Shown one piece after another: positions 36,190 to 45,306 of a stretch of DNA of 64,000 nucleotides (the stretch's first letter is position 1; each line of letters opens with the position of its first letter). The notes beneath the pieces are model-generated. The model was not told where the DNA came from and searched no databases. It saw only the letters and a program-made list of their open reading frames with translations. The position numbers and the translations under genes are program-made. Location: assembly GCA_032622095.1 (NCBI GenBank), contig CP136065.1, positions 216,238,151-216,302,150 of the forward strand, given 5' to 3'. Origin of the DNA: Siphonodentalium dalli. Lineage: Eukaryota > Mollusca > Scaphopoda > Gadilida > Siphonodentaliidae.

Positions 36190-37725
36190 GTTTCAATCGT
36201 TCCAGCATCTCTGAAAAATTACTAGCTGGTATGCATATATCGTCTAAGTAAATATGACAGATATTGTTGACCAGTCCATCCAAACAATGCTCCATCATTC
36301 GCTGAAAACTTGCCGGTGACCCTTTCATTCCCTGTGGGACACGCTGAAATTCAAAAAATCCTAAATTTCCGGCTGTAAAAGCAGTGTATTTCTTATGCTC
36401 CTCTAAGACTTCTTGCTGGAAATAGCCACAGCGTAAATCGAGAGAAGTTATAAAGGTGCAATTAGCTAAATTATCTAAAATATCCTCGATTCTGGGTAGA
36501 GCATATGCATCTGAAACTGTCTTCTTGTTGACATCCCGATAATCCACGCACAGACGTATTTTCCCATTGGAACGCCTACAAATAACGACATTAGCAGAAT
36601 AAGGGCTCCTGGAACGTCTGATAACACCAGCAGATAAAAGCTGTTGAAGATAGTCCCGAACTTCTTCAACTAGACCAGGAGCAAGACGTCGTGGTCGCTG
36701 CCTAACCGGTCTGTCATCGGTCAGATGAATTTCATGTTTCACACCTGAGAAATGACCAAGGTCAAAATCATTTAATGAAAATATGTCAGAATATTGTTTA
36801 AGTAAATCTGTAGCTTGTAGTCTTTCATCTGGTGTTAAATTTTCTGGATTAATATTCAGCTGTCCAAAAAGTGCAGAATCCTGATTATCAGATGCATCCT
36901 TTGCATCACCTTGTACTGTCACGGGCTGAAGAGAACATAAAATATGATTAGGTGAAATGCTAACTGTTTTAGTAGATAAATTACTAAGATGCACATGAAC
37001 CAATGTCTTATGATTGCTGTCATAGTGAATAATTGATGGAGCAATTTCAATGCCCTCCATTCTCGGGTCAGATAGCGGCTGAAAAATTGCACAAGTCTTA
37101 TTATATTGTAACTTGCTGTCAATATATGCCGGTACAGACTTGGAAGTATTAGGGTCAAGAATAACATTATCACGTGCTGCACTTTTAACTGTACCTATGT
37201 TAAAACAATTCTTCCGAAGTTTTCGATCACGGATCGAAATACACCTGAAAGTTAAATACCACGGTGTATCTAATTCTGCTTTCTGTAACCACCTGGTACC
37301 ACTCCTCCGTTCCAACGCACCTAAAAATAACCTGAGAATGTTAGTACCTAATAAAACTGGCACCTGTAAATTAAATTTACTATCAGGCACAACCAAAAAT
37401 ACACACGGCTGTGAATTCATATCTGGAAACATGGGAATTGTGATGTCGGCCTGTATAAAACCTAAATAAGGGAGGTCTTTACCATCCGCACACTCAATTT
37501 TTAGAACCGAGTTCAATGATTCCATTGGAATGTGATTCAGGTGTGTCCTGTAAAATGTATTTCCAATTACACTACAAGTCGATCCAGTATCTAATAGTGA
37601 CTTGCAAGTAATACCTGAAACCGAAATTGTGGAAATATTGACCTCCCCATGTAATCCAGATGGGGTCTTATCGAGCTGGTCGACCTTATCATCTATGGCC
37701 GACCCGACGCCATAGATGGACCGTT
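36083..37725 (-). CDS. pol: Ty3 pol, 5' part: protease and reverse transcriptase (frame-broken)
   Basis: Entered by -1 frameshifting from gag. The protease active site LLDTGSTCSV lies about 40 residues after the slip site, with VLLGTNILRL as the C-terminal protease motif. RT follows with LCVDYRDVNK, SLDLRCGY (first catalytic Asp) and IYLDDICI (second and third Asp, YXDD box). Shortly after QRLRE the frame runs off into unrelated residues and stops at 36083, while the correct RT continuation sits in another frame at 33421-36189. No ATG is needed at the start of this piece. The lesion is single and near the end of the RT palm/thumb junction, so it is either a disabling indel or a sequencing error. 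Confidence 0.88.
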
Positions 37726-37732
37726 GTTTAAA
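37690..37732 (-). promoter_or_regulatory. -1 ribosomal frameshift signal (slippery heptamer plus stem/pseudoknot)
   Basis: On the minus strand TTTAAAC (37732-37726) is phased T-TTA-AAC in the gag frame, the classic X-XXY-YYZ slippery site. A 7-nt spacer AACGGTC follows. A perfect 10-bp stem CATCTATGGC / GCCATAGATG (37718-37709 with 37699-37690) has a 9-nt loop GTCGGGTCG. The gag TAG lies inside the 3' stem arm. The loop's GGTCG can pair with CGACC seven bases after the stem (37678-37682), giving an H-type pseudoknot. Slipping by -1 leads straight into the protease frame with no stop. Confidence 0.88.
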
Positions 37733-38793
37733 GACGTACCATATCCACCTCTGGTACTTTTCCTACAAAAGGGTGGGAAATGTAATTGGTTACACCCAAA
37801 GCATCGGGGAACATTACCGGCGGCGTCGGGAGTATCCCGCGAACTGGCGTTAGCAGCTGTGGAAGAAAATGAATTAGCATTATAATTAGAACCCCTGGAG
37901 CCGCGCGTGCCATATCCACGACCTTGACCGCGACCTCCATGCTGGCCATATCGTGTATCACCATTTGACACACTCTCCTTTTGTTTCTTCTTCATTTCAT
38001 TGATTTCGGATTTCAATGAAGAGAGTTGTGTCAAAATGGTATCCAGTTTATCAGAATCCATCATGGAAACCTGTGGTTTACATAAATTGGAAATTTTAAT
38101 ATTTGGGTGAGCCTGTTCAATAGACCGCAAAGCTGAAAGTAATGAATTAAATGTTGTGCATTCCGTATATTTGAATGCTGAGAGGTCCTTTAGATCCTGT
38201 CTCAGGCCATCAAAAAATCTCTTTTTCAAGATATCATCCTCTGAGCATGTTTGTGTCATCATATACTTAAGTTGAGAGGTTTTAGAAAATAAATCCTCCA
38301 ACCTGTTGGCCCAATCCACCACTGTCTCTGTTGCACCCTGCTTTGCACTGAAAAAATTGCCAATTAAAGTCTCCTCTGACTGTAGGTCACCATATAAATG
38401 CTGAAATTTGGTCAAGATGGTACGAACGTCAACCTCTTTACCTAGACGCATGACTACTTTTGCAGCCTCCCCACGCACCGAGCGTCGAATTGCATACAAC
38501 ACTTCATCTTCTGAAAAAGTAGATTCCAGGAGACAATCAACCTCATAGCGCCACATGCTGTAAGCCATATCTGACTTGTGGTCCCCTGAAAAATTTGGAA
38601 TATGAGGCGGATTTTTAACAACTACTTGCCTCTCCGGAGGAATCAACCTGTGTTCCTCCGGCCTCGTGTTAATGGATTTGAACCATTGTTCAAAATCCTC
38701 AGCACTGTCGGCTTTGGGCTTTAATCCCAAATTCCTAAAACCTTCCAACATATTTTCCAACACATCCTCATTCTCCTTCTCAACATCGGACAT
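37693..38793 (-). CDS. gag: Ty3 gag: capsid/nucleocapsid polyprotein
   Basis: 366 residues from the ATG at 38793. The middle (about residues 75-240) is helix-rich and fits a retrotransposon capsid (DMAYSMWRYEVDCLL, GNFFSAKQGATETVVDWANR). A Lys-rich coiled segment follows near 265-275. An RG-rich nucleic-acid-binding stretch (GGRGQGRGYGTRGSRG) and one zinc-knuckle-like motif, CFGCNQLHFPPFC at residues 331-343, complete the C-terminus. The knuckle spacing is C-X2-C-X3-H-X4-C, one residue shorter than the usual C-X2-C-X4-H-X4-C. The last codons overlap the pol frame through the frameshift signal. It should form the particle that packages element RNA. Confidence 0.9.
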   Translation of the reverse strand: MSDVEKENEDVLENMLEGFRNLGLKPKADSAEDFEQWFKSINTRPEEHRLIPPERQVVVKNPPHIPNFSGDHKSDMAYSMWRYEVDCLLESTFSEDEVLYAIRRSVRGEAAKVVMRLGKEVDVRTILTKFQHLYGDLQSEETLIGNFFSAKQGATETVVDWANRLEDLFSKTSQLKYMMTQTCSEDDILKKRFFDGLRQDLKDLSAFKYTECTTFNSLLSALRSIEQAHPNIKISNLCKPQVSMMDSDKLDTILTQLSSLKSEINEMKKKQKESVSNGDTRYGQHGGRGQGRGYGTRGSRGSNYNANSFSSTAANASSRDTPDAAGNVPRCFGCNQLHFPPFCRKSTRGGYGTSLNNGPSMASGRP

Positions 38794-39867
38794 ACTGAAA
38801 TTATTCGCTGAAATGACTCACAAAGAAATAATTATCTTACTTACCGTCTTTCAATGACAGCAGAGCATACACCGACTATATATCACCTGCTTAAATTATT
38901 ACCAACCCCTGATAGCAATCAATCACACGGTCATACATACAACCACACATCTAATTATGAGCTAGGCAAAATGGCAAAGAACCAGAGTTATAATAGAGAA
39001 CAAAAGATTTTAGTGGGATCGAGTCAGAACATGGCACAGAAAGAATATTGTGAGAAAAAGAGGGGTTAAAGTTATGGCCACAGTTAATATTGAGAGTTAT
39101 ATGAAATTACTTGGCATAAATTTAACTATAACCAAAAGAATTAAACTTTTGAATTAATTTCCAAAGATTATGTTGACAAAGCCTTTTAAATTCACATTAA
39201 ATGTATATAATGCATCCTACTAGGTAATGTAAACAGCAAACAGCTGATCAGTTTGACCTATAATCCACATAAACGAAAACAACAATCCCATAACAGAACA
39301 CACATGGTCCTACAGCTGTACACAGAATTAATTAGTTCCTAGCCAATATACTAGCTACAGCTGTCTACTGGCTGATATAAATTAGTTCCTGATAGGTGCG
39401 AATTAATGTGGACGTCTTCTGTCTTCTGTTATTCCAACAGTGTATGAACTGTAATGGTCCGGTTTACCGTTTATTCCATCCCCTATACATGTGTCCTCCC
39501 GTGCAATTTGGAAAAAGGCTTTTTCCCAATCGAATAGCACCAAAGTCTTGAAACAATAATCCGTGATCCATTGATAAGGAATGTCCAGATACCTGTCCCT
39601 TAGTGTTTGCATTCAGCATTTATAATTACAATGTGAACAAACAACAGGTCTTGGTCCGTGGACAAGGAATGTCCAAACAAATGTCCCTTAATAGTGTCTG
39701 CATTCAGCATTGGTAAATCCAATGTGAACTAACCAACAGGTCTTGGTCTGTGGACAAGGAATGTCCAAACAACTGTCCCTTAATAGTGTATGCATTCAGC
39801 ATTCGTAAATCCAATGTGAACAAACAACAGGTATGTCCAAACAACTGGCATAATAATCAATTTCTAG
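38794..39867 (-). other. Ty3 element leader (about 1.07 kb) between primer site and gag
   Basis: Long non-coding leader. One short open frame (39403-39612, 69 codons) is not recognised. The PBS-proximal third is tandemly repeated (see 39566-39850). The leader is where packaging and dimerisation signals would be expected, but none can be assigned. Confidence 0.6.
39566..39850. repeat. Tandem repeat, three units of 91-92 bp, in the Ty3 leader
   Basis: Each unit carries GGACAAGGAATGTCCAAAC, then TGTCCCTTAATAGTGT, GCATTCAGCATT and AATGTGAAC...CAACAGG. The start TAGTGTNTGCATTCAGCA recurs at 39601, 39692 and 39784. Confidence 0.8.
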
Positions 39868-39885
39868 GGTTTCCGTTGGGCGCCA
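39868..39885 (-). promoter_or_regulatory. Primer binding site for minus-strand synthesis
   Basis: On the minus strand TGGCGCCCAACGGAAACC starts two bases after the 5' LTR end. The leading TGG pairs with a tRNA CCA end. The first eight bases would also fit a lysine-type tRNA, but the rest does not clearly match one I can name. Confidence 0.8.
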
Positions 39886-39887
39886 TA

Positions 39888-40499
39888 TATAACCCGGTCC
39901 CATGGTCAGTCCGGGATATAAAGTCTAGGCCTCACAAGGCACATCCAGAAAACACACAAACAATACTTCACATGATAATCCTTTATATATCTACATTATA
40001 TATATATGTATAGAATGGAACATAATAAACAGAAGCATCACATCTCACATAATTGTATAAAATCCCCTGAGGAATCAACCATCCATTTGTTAAAATAGTC
40101 AACTGCCGTCCAAGACAGATTGTAAGGAACTGGGCCGGGAGATTATTCTGGGTGCCAGATCTTGGTTCGAGAGCAAAGCTAGGCACTAGATCTTAAAGAG
40201 AGATAACAGACAGAACCTGGTGCAAGTGGTTTAGATTGGGCTAAATGGGAAAGTGGCGGGAAATCCAAAGTATATAGAATAAGTATTATACTTTACTGTT
40301 GCCATGCAGTATTATTTATTTGGTTGGGCTAGCTTTATTTATATGAGGTGATGTAATTAGATCAGCTCAAACTTTGGCACAATGCTAACAGATAATTTAT
40401 GCTTACACACACACTATTGGCTTCTGCAGACACATATTAGATATTAACACTGCCACCTTCACACACACACACATATATATTATATTTAACACTGCCACA
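39888..40499 (-). repeat. Ty3 element 5' LTR (612 bp)
   Basis: Equal in length, and by eye in sequence, to 32121-32732. It should hold the element's promoter and polyadenylation signal. Confidence 0.93.
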
Positions 40500-40957
40500 T
40501 GACTATGAAGACTGCAATAGTCAGTACGTTGTTATAACATAATTAGTTTTTCAAAATTTAAAATGAGCAAGGAGTAAAATCTAAATGTTTTTTTTTTGGT
40601 TAAATTGAGCAAGGAGTTAAATCTGCTCATGTTTGCCCAAGTGACCATATTTTAACAAATCTGAACACCAGTAACCAAGGACCCTCCATACCAAATATAA
40701 GTTAATAGGCCCAATTATGTCGTTTTAAGAATTACTATGGAGGGAAAGAGTTATGGCCCTGGCTTCGCAACTGTTGGACTGGGTGACCTTATTTTAACAA
40801 ATCTGAATGAGTCACCTAGGGAACATCCACACCAAATATGAACCCATTCGGTCCTATACATCTACAGAAGATGCTCAAAGAATTGTTGATGGACGGACAG
40901 ACGGATAAGGAGTGATGATTATAGCTCAACTGGAGACTTTGTCTTGAGGTGAGCTAA
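40500..40957 (+). repeat. Right piece of the split GAGCTAAAA repeat
   Basis: Starts with the duplicated TGAC and then TATGAAGACTGCAATAGTCA, continuing the head interrupted at 32120. The body (GAGCAAGGAGTTAAATCTGC, CACCTAGGGAACATCCACAC), a GGACGGACAGACGG tail and the terminal hairpin TAGCTCAAC to GTGAGCTA (40922-40956) follow. Confidence 0.75.
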
Positions 40958-41021
40958 AATGTTGGTCTCTCTCTCTAATATATATATATATAAATTTTTG
41001 ATACTTGCCACAGATATTAGT

Positions 41022-41170
41022 ACCATGAGAACTTGTGCACCTGTATAAGTAACCATGGAAACTTGTGCAACTGTAATAGTAAGCATGGAAACTTGTGCAC
41101 CTGTATTAGTAACATGGTAACTTGTTCACCTGTATTAGTAACATGGTAAAAATGGTAACTTGTGCCCCTG
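41022..41170 (+). repeat. Minisatellite, about 30-bp unit, five copies
   Basis: Unit close to CATGGAAACTTGTGCACCTG followed by TATTAGTAA, with point differences and a shorter last copy. Confidence 0.75.
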
Positions 41171-41411
41171 CGATTGAATTAATTAGTGGAGTTATTACCC
41201 TTTTTCAACTTAGAAATTTAGTTTTATTCGAAAACCAAATATATTTATGACATTTATATATGGTTACCCTTAATGTAGCCCAAATGGAATGCACGGTTCT
41301 ACACCACTGACCATATGCTTCATATTGTAATCAACATGAACATAAACCATGTGAAAAGTTTAATTATTTTTCTAAACAATATTGAGAAAAAAGATGTAGG
41401 ATGGCCAGTGT

Positions 41412-41847
41412 CAAGCCTGCAAATAGCGTGCCTGTCATTTGCAGAATGAGGTCCCCAGAGGGTGAATTTAGTGACGCTTTCCTGCAAAGCGGGCTAGCAC
41501 TAAATTCACCCTCTGGGGACCTCATTCTGCTTAGACCATCAAATGCTATGGTAGACCTAGGATCAGAATGAAGTTCCCAGTTGAAGTTGGTGATGTTCAC
41601 CCATTGGGCACCTCAATTATGTATTTTATTTAACTAGGGGATATAGAAACTTCCCAGAAGGGAAAAATTAACCAAAACCAATGTTAATTTGATACAATAG
41701 ATACTTCCCAGAAGATGAGGACTAAGCAGAATAAGGTCTCCAGATGGTGAATTTGGTGATACTAGCCCGCATGTGCGGGATAGCATCACTAAATTCATCC
41801 TCTGGGGACCTCATCTGCAAATGACAGACACGCTATTTGCAGGCTTG
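41412..41847. mobile_element. hAT-like MITE (CAAGCCTGCAAATAG family), long form
   Basis: The ends CAAGCCTGCAAATAGCGTG and CACGCTATTTGC...GGCTTG are inverted. GCCAGTGT is exactly duplicated on both sides (41404-41411 and 41848-41855). Two end hairpins of the GAGGTCCCCAGAGGGTG type flank a unique centre with AGATGAGGACTAAGCAGAAT. Confidence 0.85.
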
Positions 41848-41911
41848 GCCAGTGTTTGTAAACCTGGCTATTAAATTGCTGTTGCATTTGTTGGATATTT
41901 TACACAACATA

Positions 41912-42085
41912 CAGTAATGCCCTAAGTAATCGACCCCTTAACCACAGCAGAATTATGGGTAACTTTTCAGGATTTAGTCGGAAAGCTTTCCGATGAATGG
42001 CAACAAGCCATATTTCCGACTAAATCCTGAAAAGTTACCCATAATTCTACTGTGGTTAAGAAGTCGATTAATTAGGGCATTACTG
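41912..42085. mobile_element. Palindromic TA-type MITE (CAGTAATGCCC family), centre-deleted
   Basis: The ends are CAGTAATGCCCTAAGTAATC and the inverted partner, with TA on both sides. The left arm jumps from GTCGGAAA directly to GCTTTCCGATG, so about 40 bases at the hairpin tip are missing between short CGGAAA repeats. Confidence 0.8.
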
Positions 42086-42149
42086 TATAGGTTGAAATTG
42101 TTCTCATTGTCTGGTTTTCCAACCAGTAGTTAATGGGCAATTTGTTGTG

Positions 42150-43170
42150 TTTCGACTGACAGTAGCATATCTATTATACTTTCGCTCCAAATTTTGGTCT
42201 GGTATGCAGTGATCACCAACCTTGGGGGTGGGTTACAACCCTAGGGGGAGTGCAGTTGGAAATTTGAAGGTGCACAACCCCCACACACCCCATCCAGAGA
42301 CGTGGCGACAGGGGGGTGTCTCACCCCCCCCCCCCCCCCCCCCCCCCCAACTTTGGTCAAAATTGTCAACAGTTGGAAATTCCATACCTGCCAAAACATT
42401 AGTTGGAAATTTCATATAGTTTGATTTTCAAACAATTTATTGGGGGGGGGATGAATTGTTTTTGGACCAATATTTGCAAATGTTCTTATTTTTTGTCAAA
42501 ATTTTTGACTGAAATAGTCATCAGTTGGAAATTTTCCAACCTTGGGGGGGGGGGTGTCAGGTTGCAAATTTCCAACACAAAAAGCTTGTGTCCTGGTCCC
42601 TCCCCCATGGCCATTCAAAAACTGCTAGTTAATTTAAGAAAACAATATTGTCATACATTTGGTCAACATTGTCATTGGAATTGTCATCAGTTGGAAATTT
42701 TCCAATCTAAGTCAGGTTTGAAATATCCAACTCTAGGAAAGCTTGATATGAGGCTAGTCCAGATGCTAGGATTTTGCGATTTTCTTGTTCAGATTTCATA
42801 ATTGTCCGCACACCTGGCCAAACCATGGTCGGCCCGGTGTGTCATTGTCCCTCCCCCATGGCCAATACAAATTAAACTGCTAATTAGTTTAACAAAACAA
42901 TATTTCACTACATTTGGTCAAACTTGTAGACTGAAATGGTCATCAGTTGGAGTATTTTCCAACCTGAGGGGGAAGGTATGAGGTTTGAAATTTCTAACAC
43001 TGGGAAAGCTTCAGTTGAGGCCAGACTAGATGCTAGGATTTGCGAATTTCTTGTATAGTATTCAAAATTTTCTCACACCGGGCCGAACAACCATGGTCGG
43101 CCCAGTGTGTTCTGGTCTCTTGCCCGTAGTCGTGTGCATTTTGTCTGGAGTTAGACCGCTAGATGTTAGG
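42150..43170. repeat. G/C-run-rich repeat region (GTTGGAAATTTTCCAAC motifs)
   Basis: Three loose units share CATGGTCGGCCCGGTGTGT, TCCCTCCCCCATGGCCA, ACTGAAATGGTCATCAGTTG and AAGCTTNANTTGAGGC. Long C and G homopolymers lie at about 42325-42348 and 42545-42554. No gene. Confidence 0.5.
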
Positions 43171-43647
43171 ATTTATGCAATTTTCAGGTTAAAATATATG
43201 AATGTTCTCATACAGGGAATATAAAACCATGGTTTACGAATATATAGGATATTAGGTCTGATCACTGAGGTGCAAATGGAATTATGCAAAACTTGTGTTT
43301 GGTCTGATTCTGATTCAAAGGGGGGGGATGTGCAATTGGAATTTCCCAAGGTGGAACCCCCCCCCCCCAACAGAGACCCTCTAGCTACGTCCCTGACCCA
43401 CATCAGAGGCTCTCTAGACACATCTCTGTTCAAGCTTGATAGCATAATTATCCTGATAAAAAGTCTTGAGAAACTAAATTATATTTAGTTGCTTCAGACT
43501 GCACCAGTTAATCTCATGGGGAATGAGTAGCCATACTATTTGATGATTTAATGCATGAATACAGGTTGCAGTGAATTCTAATTACCAATTCAAAAGAGAA
43601 CACCCAATATTAATGAAAATTTAATGAGTGCTATCATCAGTTACAGA
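43171..43647. other. Intergenic, no feature seen
   Basis: Only short homopolymers near 43320 and 43357. Confidence 0.35.
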
Positions 43648-44120
43648 AAAACAAAGTTGACAAGGCCAAAACCGGCCAAATAGAGCTTCAACGGCCTAAA
43701 ATATCTTCGGTCTGTCTCAATAGAACCATACAAATATGGATATCATTGGAACCGGCTCATTGACCACATTGTGATGGTTACAGTTATGCCCTGTGCCAAT
43801 GCATTCTCTTATATATGCGAGTCGACCATAGGTCGCCTCGCATATATAAGAGAATGCATTGGCCTAAAAAAAATCTTTTTTTAACACTTTTTACCATTTT
43901 TTCTTACATTCTTTAACAATTTTATAATTTTTAATGTGTTAAGCCAATGCATTCTCTTATATATGCGAGGCGACCTATGGTCGACTCGCATATATAAGAG
44001 AATGCATTGGCACAGGGCATAACTGTAACCATCACAATGTGGTCAATGAGCCGGTTCCAATGATATCCATATTTGTATGGTTCTATTGAAACAGACCGAA
44101 GATAAAACAAAGTTGACAAG
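43648..44120. mobile_element. Palindromic double-hairpin element flanked by 17-bp direct repeats
   Basis: The core holds two long hairpins (CCAATGCATTCTCTTATATA ... GCATTGG) joined by a TTTTTAACACTTTTTACC spacer, inside ACCGGCCAAATAGAGCTTC / CCGGTTCCAATGATATCC arms. Unlike sister copies it lacks TTAACCCTTTACCCAACA ends. AAAACAAAGTTGACAAG flanks it on both sides (43648-43664 and 44104-44120). Confidence 0.75.
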
Positions 44121-44372
44121 AATCTTTGGTTTATGGGAATGTTTCAGATGAATATATAATGCCTGAAAACAAATAACAGTCTGCAATATACATCTAATAG
44201 ATTAATCAGAACACCTTAGCATGATCCGCCATTCTAAAATACTCATAAGTATCTGTATCATAAAACATATAGTTACTCTAAAAAAAAAAAAATATTTCAA
44301 TGCCAAAGTGAGTCTGGTAATTTTCAGTTTTGGCATCCTGTAGACCAATCTCCCGGAAAATATTTTGTGAGG

Positions 44373-44762
44373 TTAACCCTTTACCCAACAAACCGGCCAA
44401 ATAAAGCTTCAACAGCCTAAAATATCTTCGGTCTGTCTCAATAGAACCATACAAATATGGATATCATTGGAACCGGCTCCTTGACCACATTGTGATAGTT
44501 ACAGTTATGCCCTGTGCCAATGCATTCTCTTATATATGCGAGTCGACCATAGGTCGCCTCGCATATATAAGAGAATGCATTGGCCTAAAAAAAATCTGTT
44601 TTTAACACTTTTTACCATTTTTTCTTACATTCTTTAACAATTTTATAATTTTTAATGTGTTAAGCCAATGCATTCTCTTATATATGCGAGGCGACCTATG
44701 GTCGACTCGCATATATAAGAGAATGCATTGGCACAGGGCCATTCTGTTGGGTAAAGGGTTAA
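44373..44762. mobile_element. TTAA-type element (CCCTTTACCCAACA ends) with double hairpin cargo
   Basis: The ends TTAACCCTTTACCCAACA and TGTTGGGTAAAGGGTTAA are exact inverted repeats with TTAA outermost. The CCAATGCATTCTC double hairpin fills the middle. On the right the ACCGGCC arm is missing. Confidence 0.85.
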
Positions 44763-45095
44763 CAGGTCTGTCCTGTACTGATTTTATGTATCCACAAAAT
44801 ATTAGAATAGTTTTGTCTCCATTTAGGAATCAAGTTGGTATTATATTTCTCATTAATATAGTTAGCTTATAATTACCAATGCCAAATGTTTTTGTTTTCT
44901 TGAAATTGAAATCATAAGCAAAGAGAATTTGGTCATTTGGCACTTTAATAGTATTAATTTATGAAGGTGAAAGATCTAAGGAGGATGTCACTGATAAAGT
45001 GGCAATTGCAAATATTTATTTACCAAAGTAATTTAGAATGGGGATAACACTGTTGTATTTTGTTACTTGAACAGATTCCCATAAAATATAGCATA
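44763..45095. other. Intergenic, no feature seen
   Basis: AT-rich, no supported feature. Confidence 0.35.
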
Positions 45096-45306
45096 CAGTA
45101 ATGCCCGAAGTATATCACACTTTAACCACAGCAGAATTATGGTAATTTTTCAGGATTTAGTCGGAAATATGGCTTGCTGCCATTCATCGGAAAGCTCTCG
45201 GTGAGAGCTTTCCGATGAATGGCAACAAGCCATATTTCCGACTAAATCCTGAAAAATTTCCCATAATTCTGCTGTGTTTAGGGGTCGATTATTTAGGACA
45301 TTACTG
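45096..45306. mobile_element. Palindromic TA-type MITE (CAGTAATGCCC family)
   Basis: Full-length palindrome with TA on both sides and a GAAAGCTCTCGGTGAGAGCT centre. Small differences near the ends (CCGAAGTATATC). Confidence 0.8.

Larger units (their letters stand above)
32121..40499 (-). mobile_element. Ty3/Gypsy LTR retrotransposon, nearly complete, young
   Basis: Full layout on the minus strand: 5' LTR (39888-40499), primer binding site (39868-39885), a leader of about 1 kb, gag (37693-38793), -1 frameshift signal (37690-37732), pol as protease-RT (36083-37725) and RT-RNase H-integrase (33421-36189), 3' untranslated region, polypurine tract (32733-32746), 3' LTR (32121-32732). TGAC flanks both sides. 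Protease before RT and integrase last fixes it as Ty3-type rather than Ty1-type. No envelope ORF follows integrase. The two LTRs have equal length and no difference was noticed by eye, so the insertion is recent. The RT frame break probably makes this copy non-autonomous. Confidence 0.93.

Noticed and set aside
39403-39612. 69-codon ORF in the Ty3 leader
   Set aside because: No recognisable domain; partly overlaps the tandem-repeat zone. Kept only as a remark in the leader entry.
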